The notes beneath the pieces were generated by a model that did not search any database, was not told the DNA's origin, and worked only from the letters and a program-made list of their open reading frames with translations. Shown in pieces: positions 18,245-27,853 of a stretch of 64,000 bases of DNA. Origin of the DNA: Lachnospiraceae bacterium (GTDB lineage: Bacteria > Bacillota > Clostridia > Lachnospirales > Lachnospiraceae); assembly GCA_022791575.1 (NCBI GenBank), contig JAAVZI010000064.1:1-64000 (forward strand). The letters run 5' to 3'. The position numbers and the translations under genes were made by a program. The first letter of the stretch is position 1. Each line of letters opens with the position of its first letter.

Positions 18245-18784
18245 ATGTTTAAGAAGTTAAGAAAACCAATATGTTTCATATTGTGTACTGCACTTAGTCT
18301 TTCATTGGCTGCCTGCAGCAGTGCAGATGAGAAAAGGGAATCGCAGGCAAAGACCAAATCCAGAACACAGACAAGTATACCACTAGATAAAGAGGAAAAG
18401 GAGCTTTTAGAGAAAGTAGAAGATGATATACATGTAGTGACGGATGATACTTATATTGAGACGATGATAGAACTAATCAGCCATACCAGTCAGTTCAGCG
18501 GACAGCTGTACCAGATGGAAGGCAGCTATCTGTCAGAAGGCGGTGTTTCCTATATTTCCAGAACTCTTGTCAATGGAAATGAAAGAAGCAGGCTCAGCCT
18601 GCCGCTGAATTACCTGAACAAAAGTTTTCTGTCAGGTACATGGATTAAGGTCACGGGAATTGTGAGCGAGGGCGAAGTAAATGGAGAACAGGGAACGATT
18701 CTTGAAGTTCTTGCAGTAGAAGCACCATCAGAAACAGGTCTGGAAGAGCTTCCATGGGATGGTTCCTTAGAACATCAGCATTAA
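18245..18784 (+). CDS. Lipoprotein with an OB-fold-like domain
   Basis: 179 residues. The lipobox LAAC follows a hydrophobic signal sequence, so the protein should be lipid-anchored outside the membrane. The C-terminal domain ('FSGQLYQMEGSYLSEGG', then 'WIKVTGIVSEGEVNG') has the strand pattern of an OB fold. By eye it resembles the DUF1980-like tail of the GTPase at 7145, without its paired cysteines. The start was set at 18245 rather than 18230 for the signal peptide; the ribosome binding site is weak. It lies between two Cys/His-repeat protein genes and probably works with them. Its ligand is unknown. Confidence 0.72.
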   Translation: MFKKLRKPICFILCTALSLSLAACSSADEKRESQAKTKSRTQTSIPLDKEEKELLEKVEDDIHVVTDDTYIETMIELISHTSQFSGQLYQMEGSYLSEGGVSYISRTLVNGNERSRLSLPLNYLNKSFLSGTWIKVTGIVSEGEVNGEQGTILEVLAVEAPSETGLEELPWDGSLEHQH

Positions 18785-18798
18785 GGAGTTAGAAAGCC

Positions 18799-21609
18799 AT
18801 GAAGAAGAACAAGTTTAAATTAAGATTTCTATGGAGTATCATATTAATATGTGCTATGGTATGCGGAATGATTGTACATGCAGAAGAAACAACCTACAAA
18901 ATGACTTTTATTGATACAACAGGAACAGTGATTCCGTCCGGTAAAGCAGTGATTATAGACGTACCGCAGGGAAAGACAATTGGTGAGGCATGTGAAGAAC
19001 AGGGAAAGACATTTCCGGCGCTTCCTCCGCGTACACCAGCTGGGAAAACTGCTACTCATTGGGAATCAAAGGGTGAGGTGATTACACCGGAATATGTGCC
19101 AGAGGAAAGATTGACTATTCAGGCGGCTCACAGGCATACAGAAACCATACTGAATCCTGAAAGGCCGGCAACCTGTACAAGAGAAGGAGCAACAGCCACG
19201 ATTGGCTGCAGCGATCCCTTATGTGCCGGAGAGACCGTAAGCGGCGGGGCAGTGATTCCCAAAACTGCGCATCAGTACGCAGATACAGCCAACAAAGAAA
19301 ACTGGGAACATGACGAAATGAATCACTGGCAGGTATGTACAGAATGTCAGGGAGCAGCAACAGGAACTGCAGTTCATGTCTATAGCGGAGATAGTAAAGA
19401 ATGTGACGTATGTCAGTATATAAAGTCAGAGGGTACATGTGAACACAAAGAGCTGGAACATATGGAACACAAAGATGCTACCTGCGGTTTAGATGGTTAT
19501 CAGGAGTACTGGCAGTGCAAAAATTGTAAGAGAATGTTCCAGGATGCAAATGCATCCATAGAGATTGCAAGCCCGATTGTAATTCCTGCCACAGGCATCC
19601 ATGAGAATATTGTAGAGATTACCAATACGGCAGTAGAGCCGACCTGTACAACAGCAGGCAAATATGAAGATACAACATGTCGTGATTGTGGAGAGGTATT
19701 CAAAGGAGAGCCTTTGGCTGCATTAGGCCATGATATCAATGAAGAAGCATGGCAGTTCGACAAATCCGGACACTGGCATCCATGTAACCGTTGTACGGAT
19801 AAACTGGAGGAAAAGCCTCATACACCTGGAGAAGCAGCAACCGAGACCAAGCCGCAGATCTGTACCGAATGCGGTTACGAGATCCAGCCTGCTGCCGGGC
19901 ACACACATATAACAAGCAAAGTAGCGGCCAAGCCGGCAGCTTGTACAGAGGATGGTTGTAAAGAATATTATACCTGTACCGGTTGTTCTAAAATATTTGC
20001 AGATGCAACAGCCAGTATAGAAACAACGCTGGAAGAACTTAGAATTGAGAAGCTGGGGCATGACCTGAAAGAAGTGGCAGGCAGTGCTGTAGCAGCATCC
20101 TGTACAACAGCAGGAAAGGAAGCAGACCAGAAATGTACTAGATGCGATTATCATGTACCAGGAACAACAATTCCGGCAACCGGCCATACTGCCGAGGCAG
20201 AATGGAAGAGCGATGCAGCAGGCCATTGGCATATTTGCAGCAAATGTAAGGAAAAGATGGATGCAGCCGTACATAACTTTGGAACGGAAAACATATGTTC
20301 TGTATGCCAATATACGAAAGCAGAGGAACCATGTGAACATCATAATATTATAGTCATTTCAGATACAGCGATAGAACCGACTTGTACCAATGCAGGTAAG
20401 TATGAAGATACAAAATGTAACGATTGTGGAGAAGTATTCAAAGGAGATGCCCGCGAACCATTAGGCCATGATATTGTGAAGGATACATGGAAATCAGACC
20501 AGTCCGGTCATTGGCATATTTGTAACAGATGTCAAGAAAAAATCGATGCGGCCGCGCATACGTTCGGAGAAGGGAACATATGTTCCGTGTGCCAGTATCA
20601 GGCAGACCATAAGCATATCCTGAAACTTGTTGAAGCAGTACCTGCCTCTTGTACCGCTGATGGTTGTGAAGCCTATTATGAATGCAGTAGCTGTAAAGAG
20701 ATCTTTAAAGATCAGGACGCAAATAGTCAGGCTAGTAAAGAAGAATTAAGGATAGAGAAGCTAGGTCATGATTTAAAGGAAGCTGCGGATACTTATCAAG
20801 CGCCTACTTGTACGCAGGCAGGTAAGGCAGCGGACCAAATCTGCTCCCGATGTGGATATATCGAAGCAGGTGGAGTGATTGCAGCGAATGGACATAAGGC
20901 TTCAACGGTATGGACAGCCGACCAAGAGGGTCACTGGCATGCCTGTGAAATCTGCAGTGAGAAGCTGGATGCAGCCGCACATACACCAGGACCAGAAGCA
21001 ACAGAAGATCAGGCTCAGGTTTGTACGGTATGTCACTATGAATTAGCACCGGCTGTAATACATCAGCATGATCTAAAACTGGTAGAAGCGGTTGAGCCGG
21101 GTCATACGACAAGCGGAAATAAAGCGTATTACAAATGCAGCAGCTGCAGCCAGCTTTTTGCGGATGCAAATGCAGAAAATCCGATTACTTTAGCAGATGT
21201 TACCCTAGAAGCAACAGGTGAACATACCTATGGGGACTGGATCATAACCAAAGAGCCGACAACAGCAGAAGAAGGAATTAAAGAGCGTATCTGCTCTGAA
21301 TGCGGGAATACGGAAACAGCATCTATTCCAAAAATAATAGAAACGACTCCAGGAAATGATGATGAGGAAAATGATGATAAAGTCAAAGATGAACCGCAGA
21401 AAGAAGAACCAGATACACAAATAAAGACAGATAACAATACCAGTGATCCAACAGCTTCAACAAAACCAGCAGCTCAGCCATCGCCTGAAAAAGGAACCGT
21501 CAGCCCCCAGACTGGTGACACAGCAGATTTTGTTATGTGGCTTCTATTACTTATTGTCTGTACAGCTGGAGTTGTATTCAGCTTATCAGGAAAAAGAATA
21601 GAAGAATAA
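18799..21609 (+). CDS. Sortase-anchored Cys/His-repeat surface protein
   Basis: 936 residues. A signal peptide (to VHAEE, about residue 31) is followed by a short beta-grasp-like segment and then many repeats of two kinds. One is the C-x(n)-C-x-x-CG type seen in the gene at 14681. The other has the pattern 'H.H.C..C..K.....H......C..CQY' ('GHWHICNRCQEK'). A Glu/Asp/Lys/Thr-rich spacer leads to the sorting signal SPQTGD, a transmembrane stretch and the tail GKRIEE, so it is covalently wall-linked. AAGGAG precedes the ATG by ten bases. It starts 14 bases after the lipoprotein gene. Metal or host-ligand binding is possible but not shown. Confidence 0.82.
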   Translation: MKKNKFKLRFLWSIILICAMVCGMIVHAEETTYKMTFIDTTGTVIPSGKAVIIDVPQGKTIGEACEEQGKTFPALPPRTPAGKTATHWESKGEVITPEYVPEERLTIQAAHRHTETILNPERPATCTREGATATIGCSDPLCAGETVSGGAVIPKTAHQYADTANKENWEHDEMNHWQVCTECQGAATGTAVHVYSGDSKECDVCQYIKSEGTCEHKELEHMEHKDATCGLDGYQEYWQCKNCKRMFQDANASIEIASPIVIPATGIHENIVEITNTAVEPTCTTAGKYEDTTCRDCGEVFKGEPLAALGHDINEEAWQFDKSGHWHPCNRCTDKLEEKPHTPGEAATETKPQICTECGYEIQPAAGHTHITSKVAAKPAACTEDGCKEYYTCTGCSKIFADATASIETTLEELRIEKLGHDLKEVAGSAVAASCTTAGKEADQKCTRCDYHVPGTTIPATGHTAEAEWKSDAAGHWHICSKCKEKMDAAVHNFGTENICSVCQYTKAEEPCEHHNIIVISDTAIEPTCTNAGKYEDTKCNDCGEVFKGDAREPLGHDIVKDTWKSDQSGHWHICNRCQEKIDAAAHTFGEGNICSVCQYQADHKHILKLVEAVPASCTADGCEAYYECSSCKEIFKDQDANSQASKEELRIEKLGHDLKEAADTYQAPTCTQAGKAADQICSRCGYIEAGGVIAANGHKASTVWTADQEGHWHACEICSEKLDAAAHTPGPEATEDQAQVCTVCHYELAPAVIHQHDLKLVEAVEPGHTTSGNKAYYKCSSCSQLFADANAENPITLADVTLEATGEHTYGDWIITKEPTTAEEGIKERICSECGNTETASIPKIIETTPGNDDEENDDKVKDEPQKEEPDTQIKTDNNTSDPTASTKPAAQPSPEKGTVSPQTGDTADFVMWLLLLIVCTAGVVFSLSGKRIEE

Positions 21610-21624
21610 GAGCCGTAAACGCTT

Positions 21625-22035
21625 ATGGATGAATATACAGACAGACAATGGAAAAGCCACAGAAAGAACAAGCAGAAAAGAGTCATATGGCAGTATTTAG
21701 CATTTAGTATCCTAGTGATGCTGGTGGTTCTGTGTGTGGTTTGGCTGGTCTATCACATGATTACTTCTGGTAAGGATGAACTGGAAGGAACCTGGGATAT
21801 TGACGGTGTTACTGTGTATCAGTTTGATGGTGAAGGCAGCGGCGTTCTGCTGCTGCCTTCCGCAGAATATAGATTTCAATATAATCTGCAGGGGCAGCGT
21901 TTAACAATTGATTTTGCAGATCAGGATGCCGGCGATGCAGAGTATGAATATAAGCGAAAGGGGGATACATTAGTATTTATAACTGGACAGGGCAGTCATA
22001 CGCAGAAGATTACCCTTAATAAACTGAAAGAATAA
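21625..22035 (+). CDS. DUF5640-like membrane-anchored protein
   Basis: 136 residues. A basic N-terminus and one transmembrane helix (about 21-47) precede a small extracytoplasmic domain. Its pattern 'LEGTWDIDGVTVYQFDGEGSG' is that of DUF5640-type domains. It follows the sortase substrate by 15 bases without a clear ribosome binding site, so translation may be coupled. It ends the four-gene surface locus. Function unknown. Confidence 0.72.
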   Translation: MDEYTDRQWKSHRKNKQKRVIWQYLAFSILVMLVVLCVVWLVYHMITSGKDELEGTWDIDGVTVYQFDGEGSGVLLLPSAEYRFQYNLQGQRLTIDFADQDAGDAEYEYKRKGDTLVFITGQGSHTQKITLNKLKE

Positions 22036-22041
22036 AACAAG

Positions 22042-22084
22042 AAAAAGAGATGGTTTCATTATGATGAAAGTCATCTCTTTTTCC
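22042..22084. terminator. Bidirectional terminator between convergent genes
   Basis: AAAAAGAGATG pairs with CATCTCTTTTT, with an inner stem TTTCAT/ATGAAA. It ends the surface locus and probably also the minus-strand EAL gene. Confidence 0.8.
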
Positions 22085-22118
22085 TTTGAAAGATTAGTAA
22101 CTTTGATTATACAATGAC

Positions 22119-23423
22119 TTATGCACAATCCTGTTCCAGCAATTGATTAAATGTCTCCATATCTACAGGACGGCTGAAATAAAATCCCTGCAGATAATCA
22201 CAGCCGGCTTCTTTTAGAAAGTCTACCTGCAATTCCGTTTCGACTCCTTCACAGACGGTATTCAATTCCATAGATTTCGCCATATCCAGAATCGTAGAAA
22301 TAATAATTCTTTTTTTAGGGAAATATTCTGCCTCGTCCAGCAGTGCTTTATCCAGCTTTAAAATATCAATCGGCAGGTTGGCCAGTGTACTAATAGAAGA
22401 ATAGCCAGAACCAAAATCGTCCATGCTGATTTTTAAATGCATATTTTTTAAGGAAATCATAAATTTATACGCGGTATCATAATCCTGCATACTCAGGCTC
22501 TCTGTCAGCTCCAATTCGATAAAGGATGGTGGAATAGGATATTTCTCAAATAATGCCTGTATTTTTCGAAGAAATTTATCCGGGTTGTCTAGCTGACGGC
22601 GGGATACATTAAGAGAAATCGGCACTACAGGCAGATCCTGTTCCATCCGCTGATATAGATAGGAAAACACTTTTTCATACAGATGGAAATCAAGGGTGCC
22701 GATATTGCCGCTTTCTTCCAGAATCCCGATAAAGTCATTGGGATAGATGACGGCGCCGTCCTTTGGAAACCAGCGAACCAAAGCCTCTGCTTCAGCAATC
22801 TTCATAGTTTTGGCAGAGATCTTAGGCTGCAGGAAAACCTGAAATTCATCATTTTTCAAAGCCTCTGGAAAACGATGTATGATATCCATTTCTTTTAAAT
22901 TCTGCAGATCTAATTTCTCGTCGTAAGCGTGGCAGATTAACTGCTTTTGCTCGGCCGTCTCCATGGCCAGATTCGCATTAGACACAATCTGTTCAATCCG
23001 CTGGCCGCTGTAATCAAAGATATAAAATCCGGTATGAAGACTGACATGAAGCTGTTTCTGAACGGCATATTTTTTCATAAAGGATTGGTTTAGCCGGGTA
23101 ATGGTATTCTTACAATCTTTAGCGGAAATGTTATGGTCTAAACGAAGCAAACATAACAGAATACCCTCATAAACTCTGGCAGATAATAAAATATCAGGAT
23201 TATCGGAAAGAATTGAAGTTTTAAAATCTAACAGAATCTGTTTAATGATCTCATCACCAAAATGAAGATTAATATACCGATAATTAGAGATCCGGGTGAT
23301 GCTCAGTCCAAGACGTGTACCTGATTCAAGATTAGGCAGGAGTTTCCTGGCACTTAGTAAAAAGCTAGAATATTCAGGCAGTCCTGTAAGCGGATCGTAT
23401 GATGTGGAATCTGGCTTTTCCAT
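22119..23423 (-). CDS. Degenerate GGDEF plus active-looking EAL c-di-GMP phosphodiesterase
   Basis: 434 residues, no membrane segment. The N-terminal GGDEF-like domain has lost the signature: 'ARVYEGILLCLL' stands where RxGGDEF is expected, so it should not make c-di-GMP. The C-terminal EAL domain keeps the key residues: EAL in EAEALVRWF, ELTES, DDFGSGYSS, LKLD and EGVET. It should hydrolyse c-di-GMP to pGpG. Divergent from lepA. A GGAGG site precedes the ATG. Confidence 0.88.
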   Translation of the reverse strand: MEKPDSTSYDPLTGLPEYSSFLLSARKLLPNLESGTRLGLSITRISNYRYINLHFGDEIIKQILLDFKTSILSDNPDILLSARVYEGILLCLLRLDHNISAKDCKNTITRLNQSFMKKYAVQKQLHVSLHTGFYIFDYSGQRIEQIVSNANLAMETAEQKQLICHAYDEKLDLQNLKEMDIIHRFPEALKNDEFQVFLQPKISAKTMKIAEAEALVRWFPKDGAVIYPNDFIGILEESGNIGTLDFHLYEKVFSYLYQRMEQDLPVVPISLNVSRRQLDNPDKFLRKIQALFEKYPIPPSFIELELTESLSMQDYDTAYKFMISLKNMHLKISMDDFGSGYSSISTLANLPIDILKLDKALLDEAEYFPKKRIIISTILDMAKSMELNTVCEGVETELQVDFLKEAGCDYLQGFYFSRPVDMETFNQLLEQDCA

Positions 23424-23675
23424 AATATACCTCCTGAAAGTTCGGAATCTATTTTTTTGTTAATGTAAAGAAACCGGTCTGTCAGCCTTTGGCTGCCAAA
23501 ATGGCAGTAGGGGCTTCCAACCAGCTATATTACATAGATTATAACAAAGAGGCAGTAAAATATCAATCATAACTTATAGAGGTTTTAGATAAAATTTCTT
23601 GAATTCTTTTTCTTCTCATGTTAACATGAAAGAAGCAAAGAAATAAGTATTTCTGTAGACTTTAGGAGGATATCA
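23424..23675. other. Divergent intergenic region with a hairpin-rich segment
   Basis: Between the EAL gene and lepA. About 23465-23540 can fold into nested stems: CTGCC/GGCAG is adjacent to AGCC/GGCT within AATGTAA...TTACAT ends. It could be the leader of the minus-strand EAL gene. It does not fit the c-di-GMP-I or -II riboswitch sequences I know. Confidence 0.35.
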
Positions 23676-25490
23676 ATGGCAGTTACAGATCAGAGCAGAA
23701 TCAGGAATTTTTGTATCATCGCTCATATTGATCATGGCAAATCTACATTGGCAGACCGTATTATTGAAATGACCGGACTGCTGACAAGCCGTGAGATGCA
23801 GGCGCAGGTACTGGATAATATGGAACTGGAACGGGAACGGGGAATTACCATTAAGGCCCAGACAGTCCGTGTGGTATATAAAGCAGAAGATGGAGAGGAA
23901 TATATTTTTAATCTAATTGATACACCTGGGCATGTGGACTTTAATTATGAGGTTTCTCGGAGTCTGGCAGCCTGTGACGGCGCCATTCTGGTAGTAGACG
24001 CGGCGCAGGGAATCGAAGCCCAGACACTGGCTAATGTCTATCTGGCGCTGGACCATGATCTGGATGTGCTTCCTGTAATCAATAAGATTGACCTTCCCAG
24101 TGCAGAGCCTCAGAGAGTGATTGATGAGATTGAGGATGTGATTGGCTTGGAAGCGCAGGATGCTCCGCAGATTTCAGCCAAATCAGGTCTAAATGTACAG
24201 GAGGTTTTGGAGCAGATTGTACAGAAGATTCCGGCACCGGGCGGAGATCCCGAAGCGCCGCTGCAGGCATTGATTTTTGACTCTTTGTATGATGCCTATA
24301 AGGGAGTCATTATTTTCTGCAGAATCAAAGAGGGCACTGTTAAAAAAGGCACAATCATTCAGATGATGGCTACTGGAGCAGAATTTGAGACGGTAGAGGT
24401 GGGATATTTTGGAGCTGGTCAGTTTATTGCCTGTGAAGAGCTGAGTGCAGGTATGGTTGGCTATATTACAGCCAGTATTAAAAATGTGAAGGATACCCGT
24501 GTAGGAGATACCGTAACGGATAAGAATCATCCGTGCAAGTCTCCGCTTCCAGGTTATAAGAAAGTCAATCCCATGGTATACTGTGGTCTATATCCGGCAG
24601 ACGGTGCTAAATATCAGGATCTGCGGGATGCATTAGAGAAGCTTCAGTTAAACGATGCAGCACTGCAGTTTGAACCGGAGACCTCGGTAGCTCTTGGATT
24701 CGGCTTTCGCTGCGGATTTTTAGGATTGTTGCATCTGGAAATCATTCAGGAACGGCTGGAACGTGAATACAATCTGGATCTTGTTACAACCGCGCCGGGG
24801 GTAATCTATAAGGTTTATAAAACCAACGGAGAATGTACGGAACTGACGAATCCTTCCAATCTGCCCGAACCTTCGGAGATTGACTATATGGAAGAACCAA
24901 TGGTCAGTGCCGAAATTATGGTGACTTCTGAGTTTATTGGAGCGATTATGGATTTGTGCCAGGAGCGCAGAGGAATCTATAACAGTATGGAATATATGGA
25001 GGAAAGCCGCGCACTGATTAAATACGATCTGCCGCTGAATGAGATTATCTATGATTTTTTTGATGCACTGAAATCCCGCTCCAGAGGTTATGCTTCCTTT
25101 GATTATGAAATGAAGGGATATGCAGTCAGTGAATTAGTAAAACTAGATATTTTAATTAATAAAGAAGAAGTGGATGCACTTTCTTTTATTGTGCATGCAG
25201 AGTCTGCCTATGAGCGGGGCAGGAAAATGTGCGAAAAGCTCAAAGAAGAGATTCCAAGACATTTGTTTGAAATACCGATTCAGGCAGCTATCGGAAGCAA
25301 GGTAATTGCCAGGGAGACTGTAAAAGCCGTACGTAAAGACGTACTGGCCAAGTGTTACGGCGGTGATATTACGCGTAAAAAGAAATTGTTGGAGAAACAA
25401 AAGGAGGGCAAGAAGCGGATGCGCCAGATCGGCAATGTAGAAATACCACAGAAGGCGTTTATGAGTGTCTTAAAGCTGGATGACAAATAA
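23676..25490 (+). CDS. lepA: Elongation factor 4
   Basis: 604 residues, full length. A ribosome-dependent GTPase that back-translocates or rescues stalled ribosomes. G1 [14 protein letters not shown]3 DTPGHVDF and G4 NKIDLP are intact, and the C-terminal LepA-specific domain ends with the [13 protein letters not shown] pattern. TTTAGGAGG precedes the ATG. It heads a probable operon with the hemerythrin gene and hemW. Confidence 0.97.
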   Translation: MAVTDQSRIRNFCIIAHIDHGKSTLADRIIEMTGLLTSREMQAQVLDNMELERERGITIKAQTVRVVYKAEDGEEYIFNLIDTPGHVDFNYEVSRSLAACDGAILVVDAAQGIEAQTLANVYLALDHDLDVLPVINKIDLPSAEPQRVIDEIEDVIGLEAQDAPQISAKSGLNVQEVLEQIVQKIPAPGGDPEAPLQALIFDSLYDAYKGVIIFCRIKEGTVKKGTIIQMMATGAEFETVEVGYFGAGQFIACEELSAGMVGYITASIKNVKDTRVGDTVTDKNHPCKSPLPGYKKVNPMVYCGLYPADGAKYQDLRDALEKLQLNDAALQFEPETSVALGFGFRCGFLGLLHLEIIQERLEREYNLDLVTTAPGVIYKVYKTNGECTELTNPSNLPEPSEIDYMEEPMVSAEIMVTSEFIGAIMDLCQERRGIYNSMEYMEESRALIKYDLPLNEIIYDFFDALKSRSRGYASFDYEMKGYAVSELVKLDILINKEEVDALSFIVHAESAYERGRKMCEKLKEEIPRHLFEIPIQAAIGSKVIARETVKAVRKDVLAKCYGGDITRKKKLLEKQKEGKKRMRQIGNVEIPQKAFMSVLKLDDK

Positions 25491-25512
25491 TATGTTTGTA
25501 GGAGGATGAGAA

Positions 25513-26334
25513 ATGTTTACATTTACACAGGACTGCATGATTGGGATCGAACAGCTGGATAAGGAGCATGAATATCTGTTTCATCTGCTGAATCAGGCTT
25601 TTGATCTGCTGAAAAATGAATATATTGATGATAAGTACAGCAGAATCTGTGAGTTGGTTGAAAAGTTGAAAGATTATGCAGATACTCATTTTGAGCATGA
25701 AGAAGCATATATGAAAAATATTCAGGACCCGGAACTAGAAATGCAGAAGAAACAGCATCTAGTATTTCAGGAGAAAATGGATTGTTTTGCGGTAACCAAT
25801 ATTGACGGTAACCAAGATGGTGTATTGTCTGAAATTCTGGAATATATGACCCGCTGGCTGTATAATCATATTTTAAGCAGCGATATGATGATTGGGAAGA
25901 TGCAGCCGCTGAACGAGTGGAGAAGCACAAAGAATCCCTGCGCTTTTACAGAAGAGTATCTGACAGGCATTTCTAAGGTGGATGAGCAGCATAAGAGGCT
26001 GTTTGAAATTATTGGAGATGCCAATGAACTGGTGAATAATGAATTTATTCCTGATAAGTTTGATAATATCAGTGCACTTCTGAATGAACTAACGGAGTAT
26101 ACGAAGAGCCATTTCCAAGATGAAGAAGTTTATATGGAGTCTATACAATATGAAGGATTAGCGGCGCAGAAAAGGGCTCATGCAGGATTTATTGCAAAAT
26201 TAGAAGAAATCGAACTGGAAGGCTTTGATGAAAATCAGCAGGAAGTATTGCTAGAGCTGATTGATTTCCTCTTTAACTGGCTGGTTCAGCATATTTTGAA
26301 GATGGATAAGCGGATTCCCAATCATGGAAAATAA
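25513..26334 (+). CDS. Tandem double-domain bacteriohemerythrin
   Basis: 273 residues made of two hemerythrin domains (about 1-130 and 138-270). Each keeps its diiron ligands: HEYLFHLL, HFEHEEAYM, KKQHLVF and WLYNHILSSD in the first; DEQHKRLF, HFQDEEVYM, KRAHAGF and WLVQHILKMD in the second. The likely role is O2/NO binding or delivery. Two copies in one chain are less common than one. It is between lepA and hemW and overlaps hemW by 11 bases. Heme and radical SAM chemistry next door makes an oxygen-shielding role attractive, but that is inference. Confidence 0.88.
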   Translation: MFTFTQDCMIGIEQLDKEHEYLFHLLNQAFDLLKNEYIDDKYSRICELVEKLKDYADTHFEHEEAYMKNIQDPELEMQKKQHLVFQEKMDCFAVTNIDGNQDGVLSEILEYMTRWLYNHILSSDMMIGKMQPLNEWRSTKNPCAFTEEYLTGISKVDEQHKRLFEIIGDANELVNNEFIPDKFDNISALLNELTEYTKSHFQDEEVYMESIQYEGLAAQKRAHAGFIAKLEEIELEGFDENQQEVLLELIDFLFNWLVQHILKMDKRIPNHGK

Positions 26335-27487
26335 GTCACTTGGCATTTATGTGCATATTCCATTTTGTGTAAAAAAATGCGATTATTGCGATTTTTTGTC
26401 TCAAGTGGGAAGTGTTTCGCTGCAGGAACGTTATATGCAGTGTCTATTAGAAGAGATCAGGCAGGTATCATCTGATTACCGAGAGTATCAGGTGGAAACT
26501 ATTTTTATTGGTGGAGGCACGCCTTCTGTACTGAAACCTGAATGGATCGAAAAGGTGTTAGCATGTATTTATCAGAATTATGACCTGCTGCCGCTCGGCA
26601 GCATTGAGATTACATTGGAGTGCAATCCCGGTACACTGGACTGCAGAAAAGTACTAAGTTTCCGGGAAGCAGGCATTAATCGTATCAGTCTGGGCCTGCA
26701 GTCTGCCGATAACCGGGAACTTCGACTGCTGGGCAGAATTCATACATGGGAAGATTTTCTGGAATCGGCAGAACTGGTAAAGCAGCATTTTGATAACTGG
26801 AATGTGGATCTGATGTCAGCTTTGCCAGGACAGAGTATCGAGAGCTGGAAAAGGACACTGGAACAGACTCTTTTACTAGAACCGAAGCATATCTCAGCCT
26901 ACAGTTTGATTATAGAAGAGGGTACGCCATTTTATGACAAATATCAGGAGGATGAGAAGCTGAGGCAGAAGGGGGAGAAGCCGCACATTTTGCCGGACGA
27001 AGAGGCAGAGCGGCAGATGTATATCATGACAAAAGAGCTGCTAGAAGCGCATGGTTACAGACGATACGAGATCTCCAACTATGCCAGAGACGGATATGCA
27101 TGCCTCCATAATGAACGTTATTGGAAGCGTCAGGATTATATAGGCGTGGGACTTGGAGCGGCTTCTTGCATTCAGAATGTGCGTTTTAGAAATACTAGAA
27201 ATATGGAGAATTATTTGCAAAGTGCAGGTTCCGATAAAAAAGAGATACAATATCTGACAGTGAATGAACAGATGGAAGAAACAATGTATCTGGGGCTTCG
27301 TCGGATGGAAGGTGTGAACCTGGATAGTTTTTACAGGCAGTTTGGGAAATCGATGGATGAGGTCTTCGGTCATGTGCTTTGCCGGCTGGAAGAGGAGAAA
27401 TTGTTAAAATATTCAGGAAATTATATACAACTAACACAAAAGGGAATCGATGTAAGCAACTATGTATTGTCGGACTTTTTGCTTTAG
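26324..27487 (+). CDS. hemW: Radical SAM heme chaperone HemW
   Basis: 387 residues. The 4Fe-4S cluster motif CVKKCDYC (Cys15, 19, 22) matches the HemW/HemN family CxxxCxxC. Other conserved parts are 'IYVHIPFC', 'FIGGGTPS', 'ISLGLQS' and 'DLMSALPGQ'. HemW inserts heme into target proteins; older annotation calls it oxygen-independent coproporphyrinogen oxidase. Its start lies inside the hemerythrin gene, suggesting coupling. Confidence 0.92.
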   Translation: MENKSLGIYVHIPFCVKKCDYCDFLSQVGSVSLQERYMQCLLEEIRQVSSDYREYQVETIFIGGGTPSVLKPEWIEKVLACIYQNYDLLPLGSIEITLECNPGTLDCRKVLSFREAGINRISLGLQSADNRELRLLGRIHTWEDFLESAELVKQHFDNWNVDLMSALPGQSIESWKRTLEQTLLLEPKHISAYSLIIEEGTPFYDKYQEDEKLRQKGEKPHILPDEEAERQMYIMTKELLEAHGYRRYEISNYARDGYACLHNERYWKRQDYIGVGLGAASCIQNVRFRNTRNMENYLQSAGSDKKEIQYLTVNEQMEETMYLGLRRMEGVNLDSFYRQFGKSMDEVFGHVLCRLEEEKLLKYSGNYIQLTQKGIDVSNYVLSDFLL

Positions 27488-27551
27488 AGTGTGTAGGAAT
27501 TTTCAAATACGTTTTAACCTAGATTGAAATAATAGAAATGCAGGTGGAATT

Positions 27552-27737
27552 TTGGGATATTTTGAAGAAGCATTATCGGATTTTGTACAGAATTTTGCAT
27601 ATGGAGACGCCATTCGCCATTTGGTGGACAAGGGGTATACCGCGGACCGGATTGAGAAAGAGTTTCAGTATCCGATTTCCAAAGAGAGACTGGAGAAGCT
27701 GGTAGAGGGCTATAAGAAAGAGAAACAAAAGCGGTAA
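27552..27737 (+). CDS. Small conserved-looking protein with a TTG start
   Basis: 61 residues starting at TTG, with AGGTGG five bases upstream. The sequence (GYFEEALSDFVQNFAYGDAIR...) is helical and charged, with no cysteines or membrane segment. 64 bases after hemW. I recall similar short proteins in Clostridia but can give no function. Confidence 0.6.
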   Translation: MGYFEEALSDFVQNFAYGDAIRHLVDKGYTADRIEKEFQYPISKERLEKLVEGYKKEKQKR

Positions 27738-27778
27738 GGATCATGAAGAAATATTATGTCAAATCGTGGAAATAAAGA

Positions 27779-27808
27779 TTGACAGTCTGTTACATGATAA
27801 AGTATAAT
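27779..27808 (+). promoter_or_regulatory. Consensus sigma-A promoter of the FIST-MCP pair
   Basis: TTGACA at 27779-27784 and TATAAT at 27803-27808 with an 18-base spacer. Because the open frame extends through it, it rules out the upstream start codons of the next gene. Confidence 0.8.
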
Positions 27809-27853
27809 ATTTTATTAGTGATGGTTAATCATAAAAAGAAAGAGGGCAGAACA

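Noticed and set aside
14681-21609. Possible CRISPR or DNA tandem array
   Set aside because: The repetition is in the protein and varies in length; no constant repeats with unique spacers.
22119-23423. Active diguanylate cyclase
   Set aside because: The GGDEF motif is replaced by VYEGI; only the EAL part looks active.
23460-23540. c-di-GMP riboswitch before the EAL gene
   Set aside because: Neither the class I GNRA/receptor sequence nor the class II core is found.
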